A stretch of DNA of 64,000 nt from Burkholderiales bacterium. GTDB taxonomy: Bacteria; Pseudomonadota; Gammaproteobacteria; Burkholderiales; Burkholderiaceae_C. Below the pieces are notes generated by a model. The model was not told where the DNA came from. It made no database searches and worked only from the letters and a program-made list of their open reading frames with translations. Every line of letters begins with the position of its first letter. The stretch's first letter is position 1. Below are positions 28,573-37,359 of the stretch, piece by piece. Location: assembly GCA_017307855.1 (NCBI GenBank), contig JAFKGD010000010.1:165578-229577 (forward strand), read 5' to 3'. Position numbers and translations under genes: made by a program.

Positions 28573-28636
28573 AGTGTCATGGAACGGCTCGTGCGCGGCT
28601 ACCTGCAGGTCTACTTGAACGAGAAGCGCTGCTTAT
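28573..28636 (-). promoter_or_regulatory. LysR-type operator and promoter of the liv-hyu operon (copy 3)
   Basis: On the minus strand: imperfect palindrome ATAAGCAGCGCTTCT (28622-28636), then 20 bp beginning CGTTCAAGTA, a very poor -35 TAGCCG (28596-28601), 17 bp, and -10 GACACT (28573-28578). The layout and spacings equal those of copies 1 and 2. The predicted start near 28566 leaves a leader of about 90 nt to livH. The weak -35 suggests activator dependence. Confidence 0.8.
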
Positions 28637-28648
28637 ATGTGCGGTGCG

Positions 28649-29686
28649 TCACGCCAGCGGCGCAGGGGCCGGGTGCCGGTAGTCAGGCACACGGGCCATC
28701 ACCTCCTGGGCGAACCACTGGATCTGCTCGTCCATCTCGCTCACCGTGTCGGTGGGAAACATGAGCGCCGAGCAGTGGTCCACGCCGATGGCGCGCAGCC
28801 TGTCGATCTTCTCGAGCACGACCTCGGGCGTGCCGACGAGGTTGGCGACGACCTGCTGGCCGAGGTCGCGGCCGGTGTAGGCCAGCGACTTGCGGTGCGC
28901 GGCCAGCCCGCTGGCCATATGACGCTTCTCGGCCTCTTCCATCGTGCGGCCCAGCGTCACCGAGAACTGCGGCGCGATCTCGATGCCGGACGGATCGCGG
29001 CCGATGGCCTCGGCTTCGCGCTTCAGCGTTGCGATGCGTTCCTGCATCTCGTTGAGCGGCCGCCAGGCCGGCAGCCAGCCCTGGCCGTAGCGGACGGCCC
29101 GCCGCACGGCTTCCATGTTGTGGCCACCGACATACAGCGGGAACGGCTGGGCGATGCTCTTGGGCGCCATCTCGATGCCGTGGAAGGAGTAGTACTTTCC
29201 GTCCATGCTGGCGCTGTTTCCGGTGAAGAGCTTCTCCAGTGCCACCAGGCCCTCGTCCATCATCTCGCCGCGAACGGCGCCAGCCACGCGCTTGCCGCCC
29301 CAGGCAAGAAACTCCTCGCGGTAGGCGCCCAGGCCCACGGCCATCACGAAGCGGCCGCCGCTCATCCGGTCGAGCGTGATGGCCTGCTTGGCCAGGTAGA
29401 CCGGGTCGCGCATGGGCAGCACGCACAGCGCGGTGCCCAGCTTCAGGCGCGTGGTGGCGGCGCTGATGGCCGACAGCACCATCATCGGTTCGTAGAAGTT
29501 GGGTGTCTGGCCCGGATGGAGCTGGCGCACGTAGTCCTGGGTGGTGATGTGGTCGTTGCCCCAGACGGAGTCGTAGCCGAGCCTCTCGCACATCACGGCC
29601 TGGCGGATGAAGTCTTGCGGGCCGCAGAAGCCGATGGGATACATCACGCCCTCGAAGCCGGTGGAGAGGCAGACACTGAATTTCAT
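28649..29686 (-). CDS. LLM-class oxidoreductase, probably F420-dependent (paralogue B)
   Basis: A 345-residue luciferase-like TIM-barrel protein beginning MKFSVCLSTGFEGVMYPIGF. It shares YDSVWGNDHITTQDYVRQL, TRLKLGTALCVLPMRDPVYL and GGRFVMAVGLGAYREEFLAW with the protein at 20134. FPLYVGGHNMEAVRRAVRYG follows. It lies 14 bp downstream of the PLP lyase gene, and its stop is about 12 bp before the operator of the next unit. The pair of related LLM enzymes may act on successive intermediates. F420 dependence is inferred, not shown. Confidence 0.87.
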   Translation of the reverse strand: MKFSVCLSTGFEGVMYPIGFCGPQDFIRQAVMCERLGYDSVWGNDHITTQDYVRQLHPGQTPNFYEPMMVLSAISAATTRLKLGTALCVLPMRDPVYLAKQAITLDRMSGGRFVMAVGLGAYREEFLAWGGKRVAGAVRGEMMDEGLVALEKLFTGNSASMDGKYYSFHGIEMAPKSIAQPFPLYVGGHNMEAVRRAVRYGQGWLPAWRPLNEMQERIATLKREAEAIGRDPSGIEIAPQFSVTLGRTMEEAEKRHMASGLAAHRKSLAYTGRDLGQQVVANLVGTPEVVLEKIDRLRAIGVDHCSALMFPTDTVSEMDEQIQWFAQEVMARVPDYRHPAPAPLA

Positions 29687-29700
29687 GGAGGCTCCGGCAG

Positions 29701-30882
29701 TCAGGCCACGCACGCGCGCAGGGCGGCGAAGGCGCCGGCCAGGTCGTCGAGCAGGGCCTGCAACTCCTCCAGTCCCACCGACAGTCGCACCAGCGCCGAC
29801 TGCACGCACGGATGGGTGCGCGACTGCTGCTCGCTCGCCGGGTAGAGCGCGGCGAGGCTGTGCACGCCGCCCCAGCTCGCGCCGATGGAGAACACGCGCA
29901 GCGCGCCGAAGAAGGCCTCGGTCTGGGCCTCGCTCCAGTCGCGCGGCTGGAAGGTCAGCACGCAGCCGGCGCCATGGAAGTCCCGCTGCCACAGCGCGTG
30001 GCCGGGCGAGCCGGGCAGCGGCGGGTAGAGAACGGATCGCACCTCGGGCTGCGCGGCCAGCAGCGCGGCCACCTGCAGCGCGGCGACGGCCTGGGCTTGC
30101 AGGCGCACCTTCAGCGTCTCAAGCCCGCGCAGGACGAGGAAACAGTCTTCGGGGCTGACCGACTGGCCCAGCGTGCTCTGGGCCGAGCGCAGCTTTTCGT
30201 ACAGCCCCCGGTCGTTCACGGCCACGGTGCCCAGCAGCACGTCGGAATGACCGCCGAACATCTTGGAGGCGGCCTCCACGCTGATGTCCACGCCCAGCGC
30301 CAGCGGGCGCAGGCCCAGCGGCGAGGCCCAGGTGTTGTCGATGAGCGTCGTGACGCCGTGGCGGCGCGCGGCGGCCACGGCGGCGGGAATGTCCAGCATC
30401 TCCATGGTGATGGAGCCCGGCGATTCGAGGCACAGCAGGCGCGTGGCGGGACGCATCAGCGCTTCCAGCGCTGCGGATTCGATGGCGGGCGGATAGAACT
30501 CGACCTCGATGCCCCAGCCGGCCATCCACTCGCGGCCGAACGATTTGAGCGGGCCGTAGGCCGCATCGGAGATGAGCACGTGATCGCCCGCGCGCAGCAC
30601 GGTCATCAGCGCCAGGCACAGGGCGGCCTGGCCCGAGGGCAGCACCACGCAGTGGGCCGCGCCTTCGAGCGCGGCCACGCGGCGTTCGAGCTCGCGGCTG
30701 GTGGGCGTGCCGGTGATGCCATAGCTGTAGCCGTCGTACAGGCGCTCCCGGCGCCGCGTGAAGTCACCGATGCTGTCGAACAGAACGGTGGACGCGCGCC
30801 AGACGGCGGGCGAGAGACTGCGAAAGGGCGTCTCGGCGCGGTCCGGCGTGGCGGCGACGCTCTTGTGGGAATCCAGGCTCAT
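29701..30882 (-). CDS. Cystathionine-beta/gamma-lyase-like PLP enzyme
   Basis: A 393-residue fold-type I enzyme of the Cys/Met-metabolism PLP family. YGYSITG-like SYGITGTPTSRELERRVAAL replaces the usual YGR.GNPT block; HCVVLPSGQAALCLALMTVL, TTLIDNTWASPLGLRPLALG and the lysine motif EAASKMFGGHSDVLLG follow. Members eliminate thiols from cystathionine-like amino acids or replace gamma-substituents. The start at 30882 (MSLDSHKSV) is chosen because a longer frame from 30972 runs through the promoter and operator. First gene of a two-gene unit with an LLM oxidoreductase. Confidence 0.9.
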   Translation of the reverse strand: MSLDSHKSVAATPDRAETPFRSLSPAVWRASTVLFDSIGDFTRRRERLYDGYSYGITGTPTSRELERRVAALEGAAHCVVLPSGQAALCLALMTVLRAGDHVLISDAAYGPLKSFGREWMAGWGIEVEFYPPAIESAALEALMRPATRLLCLESPGSITMEMLDIPAAVAAARRHGVTTLIDNTWASPLGLRPLALGVDISVEAASKMFGGHSDVLLGTVAVNDRGLYEKLRSAQSTLGQSVSPEDCFLVLRGLETLKVRLQAQAVAALQVAALLAAQPEVRSVLYPPLPGSPGHALWQRDFHGAGCVLTFQPRDWSEAQTEAFFGALRVFSIGASWGGVHSLAALYPASEQQSRTHPCVQSALVRLSVGLEELQALLDDLAGAFAALRACVA

Positions 30883-30915
30883 CGATGTTTTCCGGGCAGG
30901 TAGGGGGCCCGGAAA

Positions 30916-30979
30916 AGTATCGAGCGAAGGCGCCGCGCTCCCAACAAGCTGAGGTAGTTGCGCGATAAGCACGGCTTAT
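30916..30979 (-). promoter_or_regulatory. LysR-type operator and promoter of the PLP lyase-LLM unit (copy 2)
   Basis: On the minus strand: palindrome ATAAGCCGTGCTTAT (30965-30979, 6-bp perfect arms), 20 bp beginning CGCGCAACTA, -35 TTGGGA (30939-30944), 17 bp, -10 GATACT (30916-30921). The start is expected near 30909, about 27 nt before the coding start. The symmetric site could also serve the divergent pxpA gene; a weak match TTCGTG (31001-31006)/TATGCG (31023-31028) with 16-bp spacing lies on the plus strand, so this is only a possibility. Confidence 0.85.
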
Positions 30980-31143
30980 ACGCGGGGGCTCCACGGCCGG
31001 TTCGTGCCACGGCGCGGTACCCTATGCGCCTGCAGGCAAGCCTCGTTTGGCCGACCCATCGCCGACGTGTCGTCCGGCGCGATGCCTTTGATCGCGTGGC
31101 TGCCCCCGGTGGCAATGTGACGAGACACGCAAAGACCCAGGAC

Positions 31144-31908
31144 ATGAAGACCATCGATCTCAACAGCGACCTCGGCGAAGGCATGGGCGACGACGACGCC
31201 ATGCTCTCCATCGCCTGCAGCGCCAACGTGGCCTGCGGCTTCCATGCGGGCGAGCCGGCCGGCATCCTGCGCACGCTGCGCCAGGCGGCAGGACGCGGCG
31301 TCGCCGTCGGTGCGCACGTGAGCTACGCCGACCGCGAGCATTTCGGCCGCCGCGCGCTCGACGTGCCGTCGGAGCAGTTGCGCGCCCAGGTCATCTACCA
31401 GATCGGCGCGCTGAAGGCATTGGCCGCCGTGGCGGGCACGCAGGTGCGCTACGTCAAGCCGCATGGCGCGCTCTACAACACCATCGCGCACGACCGGCGC
31501 CAGGCCACCGACGTCATCGAGGCGATCCGCGCCGTCGATCCGGCGCTCGCGCTGGTGGGACTGGCCGGCTCGCCACTGCTCTCCTGGATCCGCGAAGCTG
31601 GCCTGCGGCCGGTGGCCGAGGCATTCGCCGACCGTGCCTATACCGCAGCGGGCGCCCTGGTGCCGCGCGAACAGCCCGGTGCCGTGCTGCACGATGGCTT
31701 GGCCATCGCGCAGCGCATGGCCCGGCTGGCGCGCGAGGGCGTGGTGGCCGCCATCGACGGCACCGACGTGCGCGTGCAGGCCGATTCCATCTGCGTGCAT
31801 GGCGACACGCCCGGCGCGGTCGAGGTCGCCCGCTCCGTGCGCGCCGAACTCAGTCGCGCTGGCATCGCAGTCGCCTGCTTCGCCGACGCGGCCGGAGCCC
31901 GCGCGTGA
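31144..31908 (+). CDS. pxpA: 5-oxoprolinase subunit A (LamB/YcsF family)
   Basis: A 254-residue YcsF-family protein. It has [56 protein letters not shown] and [19 protein letters not shown], all family marks. In Escherichia coli PxpA works with PxpBC in ATP-dependent opening of 5-oxoproline to glutamate; the exact step PxpA performs is not well defined. It is the first gene of a divergent unit, 30979-31144 away from the shared operator. The TGA overlaps the next ATG by one base. The role could be 5-oxoproline or a related lactam. Confidence 0.92.
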   Translation: MKTIDLNSDLGEGMGDDDAMLSIACSANVACGFHAGEPAGILRTLRQAAGRGVAVGAHVSYADREHFGRRALDVPSEQLRAQVIYQIGALKALAAVAGTQVRYVKPHGALYNTIAHDRRQATDVIEAIRAVDPALALVGLAGSPLLSWIREAGLRPVAEAFADRAYTAAGALVPREQPGAVLHDGLAIAQRMARLAREGVVAAIDGTDVRVQADSICVHGDTPGAVEVARSVRAELSRAGIAVACFADAAGARA

Positions 31909-31955
31909 TGCGCTTCGCCATCACCGACGTGCCGGATTCGGCCTACCAGGTGTGA
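31908..31955 (+). CDS. 15-codon mini-ORF coupling pxpA to pxpBC
   Basis: An ATG overlapping the pxpA stop (TGATG) opens a 15-codon frame ([15 protein letters not shown]) that ends in GTGTGA, so its stop overlaps the GTG start of pxpBC by four bases. It may be a coupling peptide or the relic of a pxpB start lost by a frameshift. Nothing shows it is made as a stable product. Confidence 0.3.
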   Translation: MRFAITDVPDSAYQV

Positions 31956-33616
31956 CCCGCGACGACCCCGCATCCCGCCCGCGCGGTCAGGCACCCGCCC
32001 TGCGGCTGCTGCCCGTCAACCTCGACGCGCTCATGGTCGAGTTGCCGGGGCAGGCCGACGTGCTGGCGCTGCTCGATTCGCTGCGGCGCGACCCGGTGCC
32101 TGGCGTGACCGAACTGGTGCCGGCGGCGCGAACGCTGCTCGTGCGTGTACGCCCGCTGGAATGCAGCCTCGCGCGGCTCGCGCAGATCCTCGCCACCCGC
32201 GATCTGGCCGCGGCAGGTCCGCCCGCGGGGCGCCAGGTCGAGATCGCGGTGCGCTACGACGGTGAAGACCTGGAGGAGGTCGCGCGGCTGCTCGGCATCG
32301 ACGCGGCCGAGGTGGTGCGACGCCACATGGCGCAGGAATGGGCGGTGGCCTTCACCGGGTTCGCGCCGGGTTTTGCCTATCTCACCGCCGACGCAGGCCT
32401 TGCGGTGCCACGCCGCGCTGTGCCGCGCACGCGTATTCCAGCGGGCGCCGTGGCGCTGGCCGGTGGCTTCAGCGCGGTCTATCCGGCCGCGAGTCCGGGC
32501 GGATGGCAGATCGTGGGACGCACCGATGCCACCTTGTGGGATCTCGCCCGTGATCCGCCCGCGCTGCTGCAGCCCGGCGACCGGGTGCGCTTCGTCGATG
32601 CCGGCGACCGCGTGCGTGCGTCGTCGGCGGCCAGCAGCCGTGCGGGCGAAGGCGGCTACGTGCGCGGCGCGCGCTCGCACGATGCGCTTGGCGCGGGGCA
32701 GACCGCGCTGCTGGTGCGCTCGCCCGGGCTCTTCAGCACTTTTCAGGACCACGGCCGGCCGGGCCTGGCGGCGCAGGGCGTGAGTGCGTCGGGCGCGCTC
32801 GATCCGGTCGCGCTGGCGGCGGCCAACCGGCTGGTGGGCAACGATGGCCGCTGTGCCGTGATCGAGAGCGCCGGCGGCGGCCTGCAGTTGCAGAGCGTGG
32901 GCCCCAACGTCGTGGCCGTCACCGGCGCGCGCGCCGCGCTCGGGCTGCTGTCGGCCGACGGGCGTGGGCTGCAGCCGGCTGGCCATCAGGCCATCGCGCT
33001 GGATGACGGCGATGTGCTGTCCGTGGGCGCGGCCGTGGCGGGCACGCGCTGCTACGTGGCGGCGCGAGGCGGGTTCGTACACGAGAGCGTCCTCGGCAGT
33101 GCCGCCACCGACACGCTTGCGCGACTGGGGCCGGCGCCGCTGGCGGCCGGCGACGTGATCGGAATTCGCCCGGCGCCGCCTGGTGCCGCAGTCGGTCTGT
33201 CCGAGCCCGAACCACCGCTGGCCGCGCCTGGCGACGAGATCGTTCTCGATGTGGTGCCCGGCCCGCGCGCCGACTGGTTCACGCCCGAGGCGCTCACGTA
33301 CCTGGAGCGGCAGCGCTGGCGCGTGACCGCGCAGTCCGACCGCGTCGGCCTGCGGCTCGAAGGCGCCGTGCCGATGGCGCGTGCCGTGGCCGGCGAACTG
33401 CCGAGCGAGGGTACCTGCCGCGGATCGATTCAGGTGCCGCCCAGCGGGCAGCCGGTGCTGTTCCTGGCCGACCACCCGGTCACCGGTGGCTATCCGGTGA
33501 TCGCCAGCGTGGCCCTGCACGACCTCGCCCGCGCCGGGCAGGTGCCGCCAGGCGCCTGGGTGCGCTTTCGTCTCCTTCACGTCGAGGCGCTCGCGGCGCC
33601 CGCATCGAACCTGTGA
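31952..33616 (+). CDS. pxpBC: Fused 5-oxoprolinase subunits B and C (KipI-KipA)
   Basis: A 554-residue fusion. The first ~230 residues are KipI/AHS1-like ([54 protein letters not shown]). The last ~300 are KipA/AHS2-like ([52 protein letters not shown]). Usually these are two genes. The same AHS1-AHS2 fold forms the carboxyltransferase half of urea carboxylase, which matters because a biotin carboxylase-BCCP gene follows at 33613. The GTG start at 31952 is a best guess; the first ~16 residues are not conserved. Confidence 0.85.
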   Translation: MTRDDPASRPRGQAPALRLLPVNLDALMVELPGQADVLALLDSLRRDPVPGVTELVPAARTLLVRVRPLECSLARLAQILATRDLAAAGPPAGRQVEIAVRYDGEDLEEVARLLGIDAAEVVRRHMAQEWAVAFTGFAPGFAYLTADAGLAVPRRAVPRTRIPAGAVALAGGFSAVYPAASPGGWQIVGRTDATLWDLARDPPALLQPGDRVRFVDAGDRVRASSAASSRAGEGGYVRGARSHDALGAGQTALLVRSPGLFSTFQDHGRPGLAAQGVSASGALDPVALAAANRLVGNDGRCAVIESAGGGLQLQSVGPNVVAVTGARAALGLLSADGRGLQPAGHQAIALDDGDVLSVGAAVAGTRCYVAARGGFVHESVLGSAATDTLARLGPAPLAAGDVIGIRPAPPGAAVGLSEPEPPLAAPGDEIVLDVVPGPRADWFTPEALTYLERQRWRVTAQSDRVGLRLEGAVPMARAVAGELPSEGTCRGSIQVPPSGQPVLFLADHPVTGGYPVIASVALHDLARAGQVPPGAWVRFRLLHVEALAAPASNL

Positions 33617-35358
33617 ATATGAAGAAAGTCCTGATCGCCAACCGTGGCGAAATCGCCGTCCGCATCGCACGCGCCTGCGCCGACTACGGCGTGGCCAGCG
33701 TGGCCGTCTACGCCGACCCCGACGCCGACGCGCTCCACGTTCGCCTGGCCGGCGAGGCCTGGGCGTTGCCGGGGCAACGGCCCGCCGAGACCTACCTCGA
33801 CATCGCGGCCCTGCTGGACGTGGCGCGCCGCAGCGGCGCCGACGCGGTGCACCCGGGGTACGGCTTCCTCTCCGAAAGCGCGCCGTTCGCGCAGGCGGTC
33901 GTCGATGCGGGACTCACCTGGATCGGCCCGCCGGCGCATGTGATCGCGGCGCTGGGCGACAAGGTGCAGGCGCGACGAATCGCCGAGCGCGCGGGGGCTC
34001 CGCTGGTGGCCGGCACGCCTGGCCCGATCGCCGGTGCGGCCGAGGCGCTGGCCTTCGCCCGCGAGCATGGGCTGCCCATCATCATCAAGGCCGCATTCGG
34101 CGGCGGTGGCCGTGGCATGAAGGTGGCCTGGCGCATGGACGAGGTGGAGCCGCTGTACGAGTCGGCGATGCGCGAGGCGGTCGCCGCTTTCGGGCGCGGG
34201 GAATGCTTCGTCGAGCGTTTCCTCGACCGGCCGCGCCACATCGAGGCGCAGGTGGTGGCGGACATGCACGGCCAGGTGGTTGTGCTGGGCACGCGCGACT
34301 GTTCGCTGCAGCGGCGCAACCAGAAGCTGGTGGAGGAAGCGCCGGCGCCGTTCCTCGCCGACGCGCAGCGCGCTCGCATTCACGCCTCGGCGCGCGAGAT
34401 CTGCGCCGCCGCGGGCTATGTCGGCGCGGGCACGGTGGAATTCCTGCTGGCGGGCGATGGCACGCTGTCCTTCCTGGAAGTCAACACGCGGCTGCAGGTG
34501 GAGCATCCGGTGACCGAACAGACCACCGGCCTCGATCTCGTGTTGCTCCAGCTGCGCATCGCCGACGGCCTGCCGCTCGCGCTGGCCGATACGCCCGCGC
34601 CGCAGGGCCACAGCTTCGAATTCCGCATCAATGCCGAAGACGCCGGCCGTGGCTTCCTGCCCACGCCGGGGCCGGTCACGCGATTCGATCCGCCTTCCGG
34701 GCCGGGCGTGCGCCTGGACAGCGGCGTGGTCGCTGGCTCGGTGGTGCCAGGGACTTTCGATTCGCTGATGGCCAAGCTGGTGGTGAGCGGCGCCACGCGC
34801 TCCGAGGCCCTGGCGCGCGCGCGCCGCGCGCTGCGTGAATTCCGCATCGAAGGCGTGGCGTCGGTGCTGCCGTTCCACCGCGCCGTGGTCGATCATCCCG
34901 ACTTTGCCGCTGCCGATGGCGCGTTCCGGGTGCACACGCGCTGGATCGAGACCGACTTCGCCGGGCCGCTGGACGCCGCCGCGCGTGTCGATCCGCACCA
35001 CGCCCCGGGCCTGGTGCGCACGGCGATCGAGATCGATGGCCGCCGCGTGATGCTGGGGCTGCCATCGTCGCTGTTGAGCGGTTTGACTGCGGGCGGCGCG
35101 GCGGTCCCGGCAACGACTGCGGGTCTCGTGCCGACGCAGCTGGACGCCGACGGCATCGTGGCGGCGCCGATCGCGGGCACGTTGCTGGCCTGGAAGGTGC
35201 AGGAGGGTGCGGACGTGAGCGCGGGCGACACCATCGCCGTGATGGAGGCGATGAAGATGGAGATGCAGGTGCAGGCGCCGCGCGACGGCCGGGTCGCGCG
35301 TCTGGCCGCCGCGGGGGCGGCCCTGGTGGCCGGCGCACCGGTGGCGCGCATCGGCTGA
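33613..35358 (+). CDS. Biotin carboxylase fused to biotin carboxyl carrier domain
   Basis: A 581-residue fusion. Residues 1-450 are biotin carboxylase: [37 protein letters not shown], the ATP-grasp [17 protein letters not shown] and the active-site [20 protein letters not shown]. The final ~70 residues are a BCCP domain with the biotinylation site EAMKMEM. No classical carboxyltransferase subunit is encoded, but AHS1-AHS2 (PxpBC) is immediately upstream with a 4-bp overlap, so together they have the domains of urea carboxylase. The start is GTG at 33613; ATG at 33619 is the alternative. Confidence 0.9.
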   Translation: MNMKKVLIANRGEIAVRIARACADYGVASVAVYADPDADALHVRLAGEAWALPGQRPAETYLDIAALLDVARRSGADAVHPGYGFLSESAPFAQAVVDAGLTWIGPPAHVIAALGDKVQARRIAERAGAPLVAGTPGPIAGAAEALAFAREHGLPIIIKAAFGGGGRGMKVAWRMDEVEPLYESAMREAVAAFGRGECFVERFLDRPRHIEAQVVADMHGQVVVLGTRDCSLQRRNQKLVEEAPAPFLADAQRARIHASAREICAAAGYVGAGTVEFLLAGDGTLSFLEVNTRLQVEHPVTEQTTGLDLVLLQLRIADGLPLALADTPAPQGHSFEFRINAEDAGRGFLPTPGPVTRFDPPSGPGVRLDSGVVAGSVVPGTFDSLMAKLVVSGATRSEALARARRALREFRIEGVASVLPFHRAVVDHPDFAAADGAFRVHTRWIETDFAGPLDAAARVDPHHAPGLVRTAIEIDGRRVMLGLPSSLLSGLTAGGAAVPATTAGLVPTQLDADGIVAAPIAGTLLAWKVQEGADVSAGDTIAVMEAMKMEMQVQAPRDGRVARLAAAGAALVAGAPVARIG

Positions 35359-35359
35359 C

Positions 35360-35385
35360 GCGTGAGGCCGGCGCGTGAGGCCGGC
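35360..35385. repeat. 13-bp tandem duplication
   Basis: Two adjacent copies of GCGTGAGGCCGGC follow the carboxylase stop. It looks like a small local duplication; no function is suggested. Confidence 0.8.
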
Positions 35386-35427
35386 GCGGCGTTCACCTGT
35401 CGGCGAACGCCGTAGGGCCCGTGACGC

Positions 35428-35913
35428 TCAGGCGCCGCGCCGGAACACGGCGCGCAGGCAGACGATGGCGCCGAACGCGAACAGCGCCAGGCTGTAGAAC
35501 TCGTAGGGCACGCCCAGAAGCTTCACCGCTGCCTCGGCGCATGACGCCGTGGGAGAGAACACCGAAGGCGCCAGGTCGAACAGCCGCAGCTGGCCCATCA
35601 CGTTGTCGGCGAAGGTCATGGCGCAGGAATCGCTGGCCGCCGCCACGAAGTGCTGCCACAGCGCGCTGGCCACGCCGCCCAGCGCGGCGGCGGCGGCCAG
35701 CAGGGCCAGCAGGCGCTGCAGCACGCCGGGCATCACGGCGGCGAACAGCGCAAGCAGGCCGGTCACGATGAACAGCAGGCGCTGGAACGTGCACCAGGGG
35801 CAGGGCTGCAGATCGAAGTAGTACTGCGACACCAGCGCCGCGCCCACGGCGGCGAAGCTGGTCACGGCGACGATCAGCAGCCACACCGAAGACGAATAAC
35901 CCCGGCGGCTCAT
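35428..35913 (-). CDS. dsbB: Disulfide bond formation protein DsbB
   Basis: A 161-residue inner-membrane protein with four hydrophobic segments. The redox Cys pairs are QPCPWC in the first periplasmic loop and the later Cys residues in ASDSCAM and PTASCAEA. DsbB passes electrons from DsbA to quinones. It sits between the carboxylase (convergent, 69-bp gap) and the RidA gene (same strand, 31 bp). Normal length for betaproteobacterial DsbB. Confidence 0.92.
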   Translation of the reverse strand: MSRRGYSSSVWLLIVAVTSFAAVGAALVSQYYFDLQPCPWCTFQRLLFIVTGLLALFAAVMPGVLQRLLALLAAAAALGGVASALWQHFVAAASDSCAMTFADNVMGQLRLFDLAPSVFSPTASCAEAAVKLLGVPYEFYSLALFAFGAIVCLRAVFRRGA

Positions 35914-35944
35914 CGCGCGGCCCCCGTCGAGTGGATGGCGCGTG

Positions 35945-36412
35945 TCATGCGGCCACCTCGGCGATCAGTTCGATCTCGACGCAGGCGCCCATGGGCAACT
36001 GGGCCACGCCGAAGGCGCTGCGGGCATGGGCGCCACGCTCGCCGAAGACTTCGCCGATCAGTTCGCTGCAGCCGTTGGTGACCAGGTGCTGCTCGGTGTA
36101 GCTGCCGCTGGAGTTGACCAGGCTGAGCACCTTGACGATGCGCGTGACCTTGTTCAGGTCGCCCACGGCGGCATGCAAGGTGCCCATCAGATCGATGGCG
36201 ACGGCGCGCGCGGCCGTCTTGGCCGTGGCGGTGTCCATGTCGGTGCCCAGCTGGCCGACCCAGGCTTTGCCGTCCTTCTTTGCGATGTGGCCCGAGAGGA
36301 AGACGAGGTTGCCGGTGCGCATGAAGGGCACGTAGGCAGCGGCGGGGACGGCCACCGGAGGCAGCTCGATGTTCAGGGCTTTCAGCTTGTCGTAGACGCT
36401 CGGGGTGCTCAT
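35945..36412 (-). CDS. RidA/YjgF-family protein
   Basis: A 155-residue member of the RidA group (reactive enamine/imine deaminases), with RTGNLVFLSGHIAKKDGKA, VAIDLMGTLHAAVGDLNKV, and a final RSAFGVAQLPMGACVEIEL stretch. It resembles the longer, YjgH/Rid-like subtypes, and the usual catalytic Arg is not confirmed. The ATG overlaps the stop of the transglutaminase gene (ATGA). It may protect PLP enzymes, but its coupling to a transglutaminase gene is unexplained. Confidence 0.85.
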   Translation of the reverse strand: MSTPSVYDKLKALNIELPPVAVPAAAYVPFMRTGNLVFLSGHIAKKDGKAWVGQLGTDMDTATAKTAARAVAIDLMGTLHAAVGDLNKVTRIVKVLSLVNSSGSYTEQHLVTNGCSELIGEVFGERGAHARSAFGVAQLPMGACVEIELIAEVAA

Positions 36413-37347
36413 GGTCTGGTTTTTTCCTTGGAGTCTGGAGTTGCGTTGGAAGCGGGCGCGGCGGGTTGGTTCCAGGGCTGCACGGTCACGCCCACATGCA
36501 GCGTATGGTGCGCGCCACCGTGGATGACGCCCCGGATCGGCGACACGTCGGAGTAGTCGCGGCCGACGGCGAGTGTCACATAGTCCTCCCCCGGCGCGCG
36601 GTTGTTGGTGGGATCCAGGTCGAACCACGCGCCGCGGCCATGCGCGTCGGGCGCGTACACCGAGACCCAGGCGTGCGAGGCGTCGCTGCCCACCAGGCGC
36701 GGCTGGCCCGGCGGTGGCTCGGTCAGCAGGTAGCCGCTGACGTAGCGCGCCGGCAGGCCCAGCGAGCGCAGACAGGCCACCATCACGTGCGCGAAATCCT
36801 GGCAGACGCCGCGCCGCTGTGCCAGCGCTTCGAGCGGCGGCGTGTTGACCTGGGTGCTTGCCGTGTCGTATTCGAAGTCGGTGTGGATGCGGTCCATCAG
36901 GTCGCGCGCGGCCAGATGCAGCGCAAGGCCCGCCGCGAAGCTGGGGCGCGCGTAGGCAGAGAACTCTTCGTGGCGTGGCACGTAGGGCGACGGAAACACG
37001 AATTCGGCCGCTGCATCGAACGCCGCGCCTGCGTGGTAACGGAAGCGTTCGCGCACCTGTTCCCAGGGCAGGCTGCTGGTGGGGCGCGGTGGCTCGTCGG
37101 TGTCGACGATGCTCTCGGCCACAACGGCCAGTTCTTCATGCGCGGCGGGCAGCGAGAAGAAGGCGCGCGTGTTGCCGAATACATCGCGCGTCTGGGCCTG
37201 CTGGGCCGGATCGGGCGACACGGTGAGCGTGTGCGAGAGCACGCGCTGCCACGGCAGATCGAGCGGGCGCAGGTGTGCCATGTGCTGCGCGGTTTCCACC
37301 GGTGGGCTGTAGTCGTAGCGGGTCTCGTGCGTGACGTGCAGCAGCAT
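36409..37347 (-). CDS. Transglutaminase-like protein
   Basis: A 312-residue protein with an N-terminal beta region (LHVTHETRYDYSPPVETAQH) and a transglutaminase core: Cys in RRGVCQDFAHVMVACLRSLG, His in DASHAWVSVY and Asp in WFDLDPTNN. Such proteins form or break isopeptide bonds. It follows the 871-residue ATP-grasp/alpha-E fusion by 12 bp, matching the classic cluster of circularly permuted ATP-grasp, alpha-E and transglutaminase seen in proposed peptide-tagging systems. Product unknown. Confidence 0.9.
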   Translation of the reverse strand: MLLHVTHETRYDYSPPVETAQHMAHLRPLDLPWQRVLSHTLTVSPDPAQQAQTRDVFGNTRAFFSLPAAHEELAVVAESIVDTDEPPRPTSSLPWEQVRERFRYHAGAAFDAAAEFVFPSPYVPRHEEFSAYARPSFAAGLALHLAARDLMDRIHTDFEYDTASTQVNTPPLEALAQRRGVCQDFAHVMVACLRSLGLPARYVSGYLLTEPPPGQPRLVGSDASHAWVSVYAPDAHGRGAWFDLDPTNNRAPGEDYVTLAVGRDYSDVSPIRGVIHGGAHHTLHVGVTVQPWNQPAAPASNATPDSKEKTRP

Positions 37348-37359
37348 GGCGCGGCTTCC

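Noticed and set aside
28476-28580. Longer livH start at 28580
   Set aside because: That ATG lies within the promoter core between -35 and -10 and ahead of the predicted transcript start.
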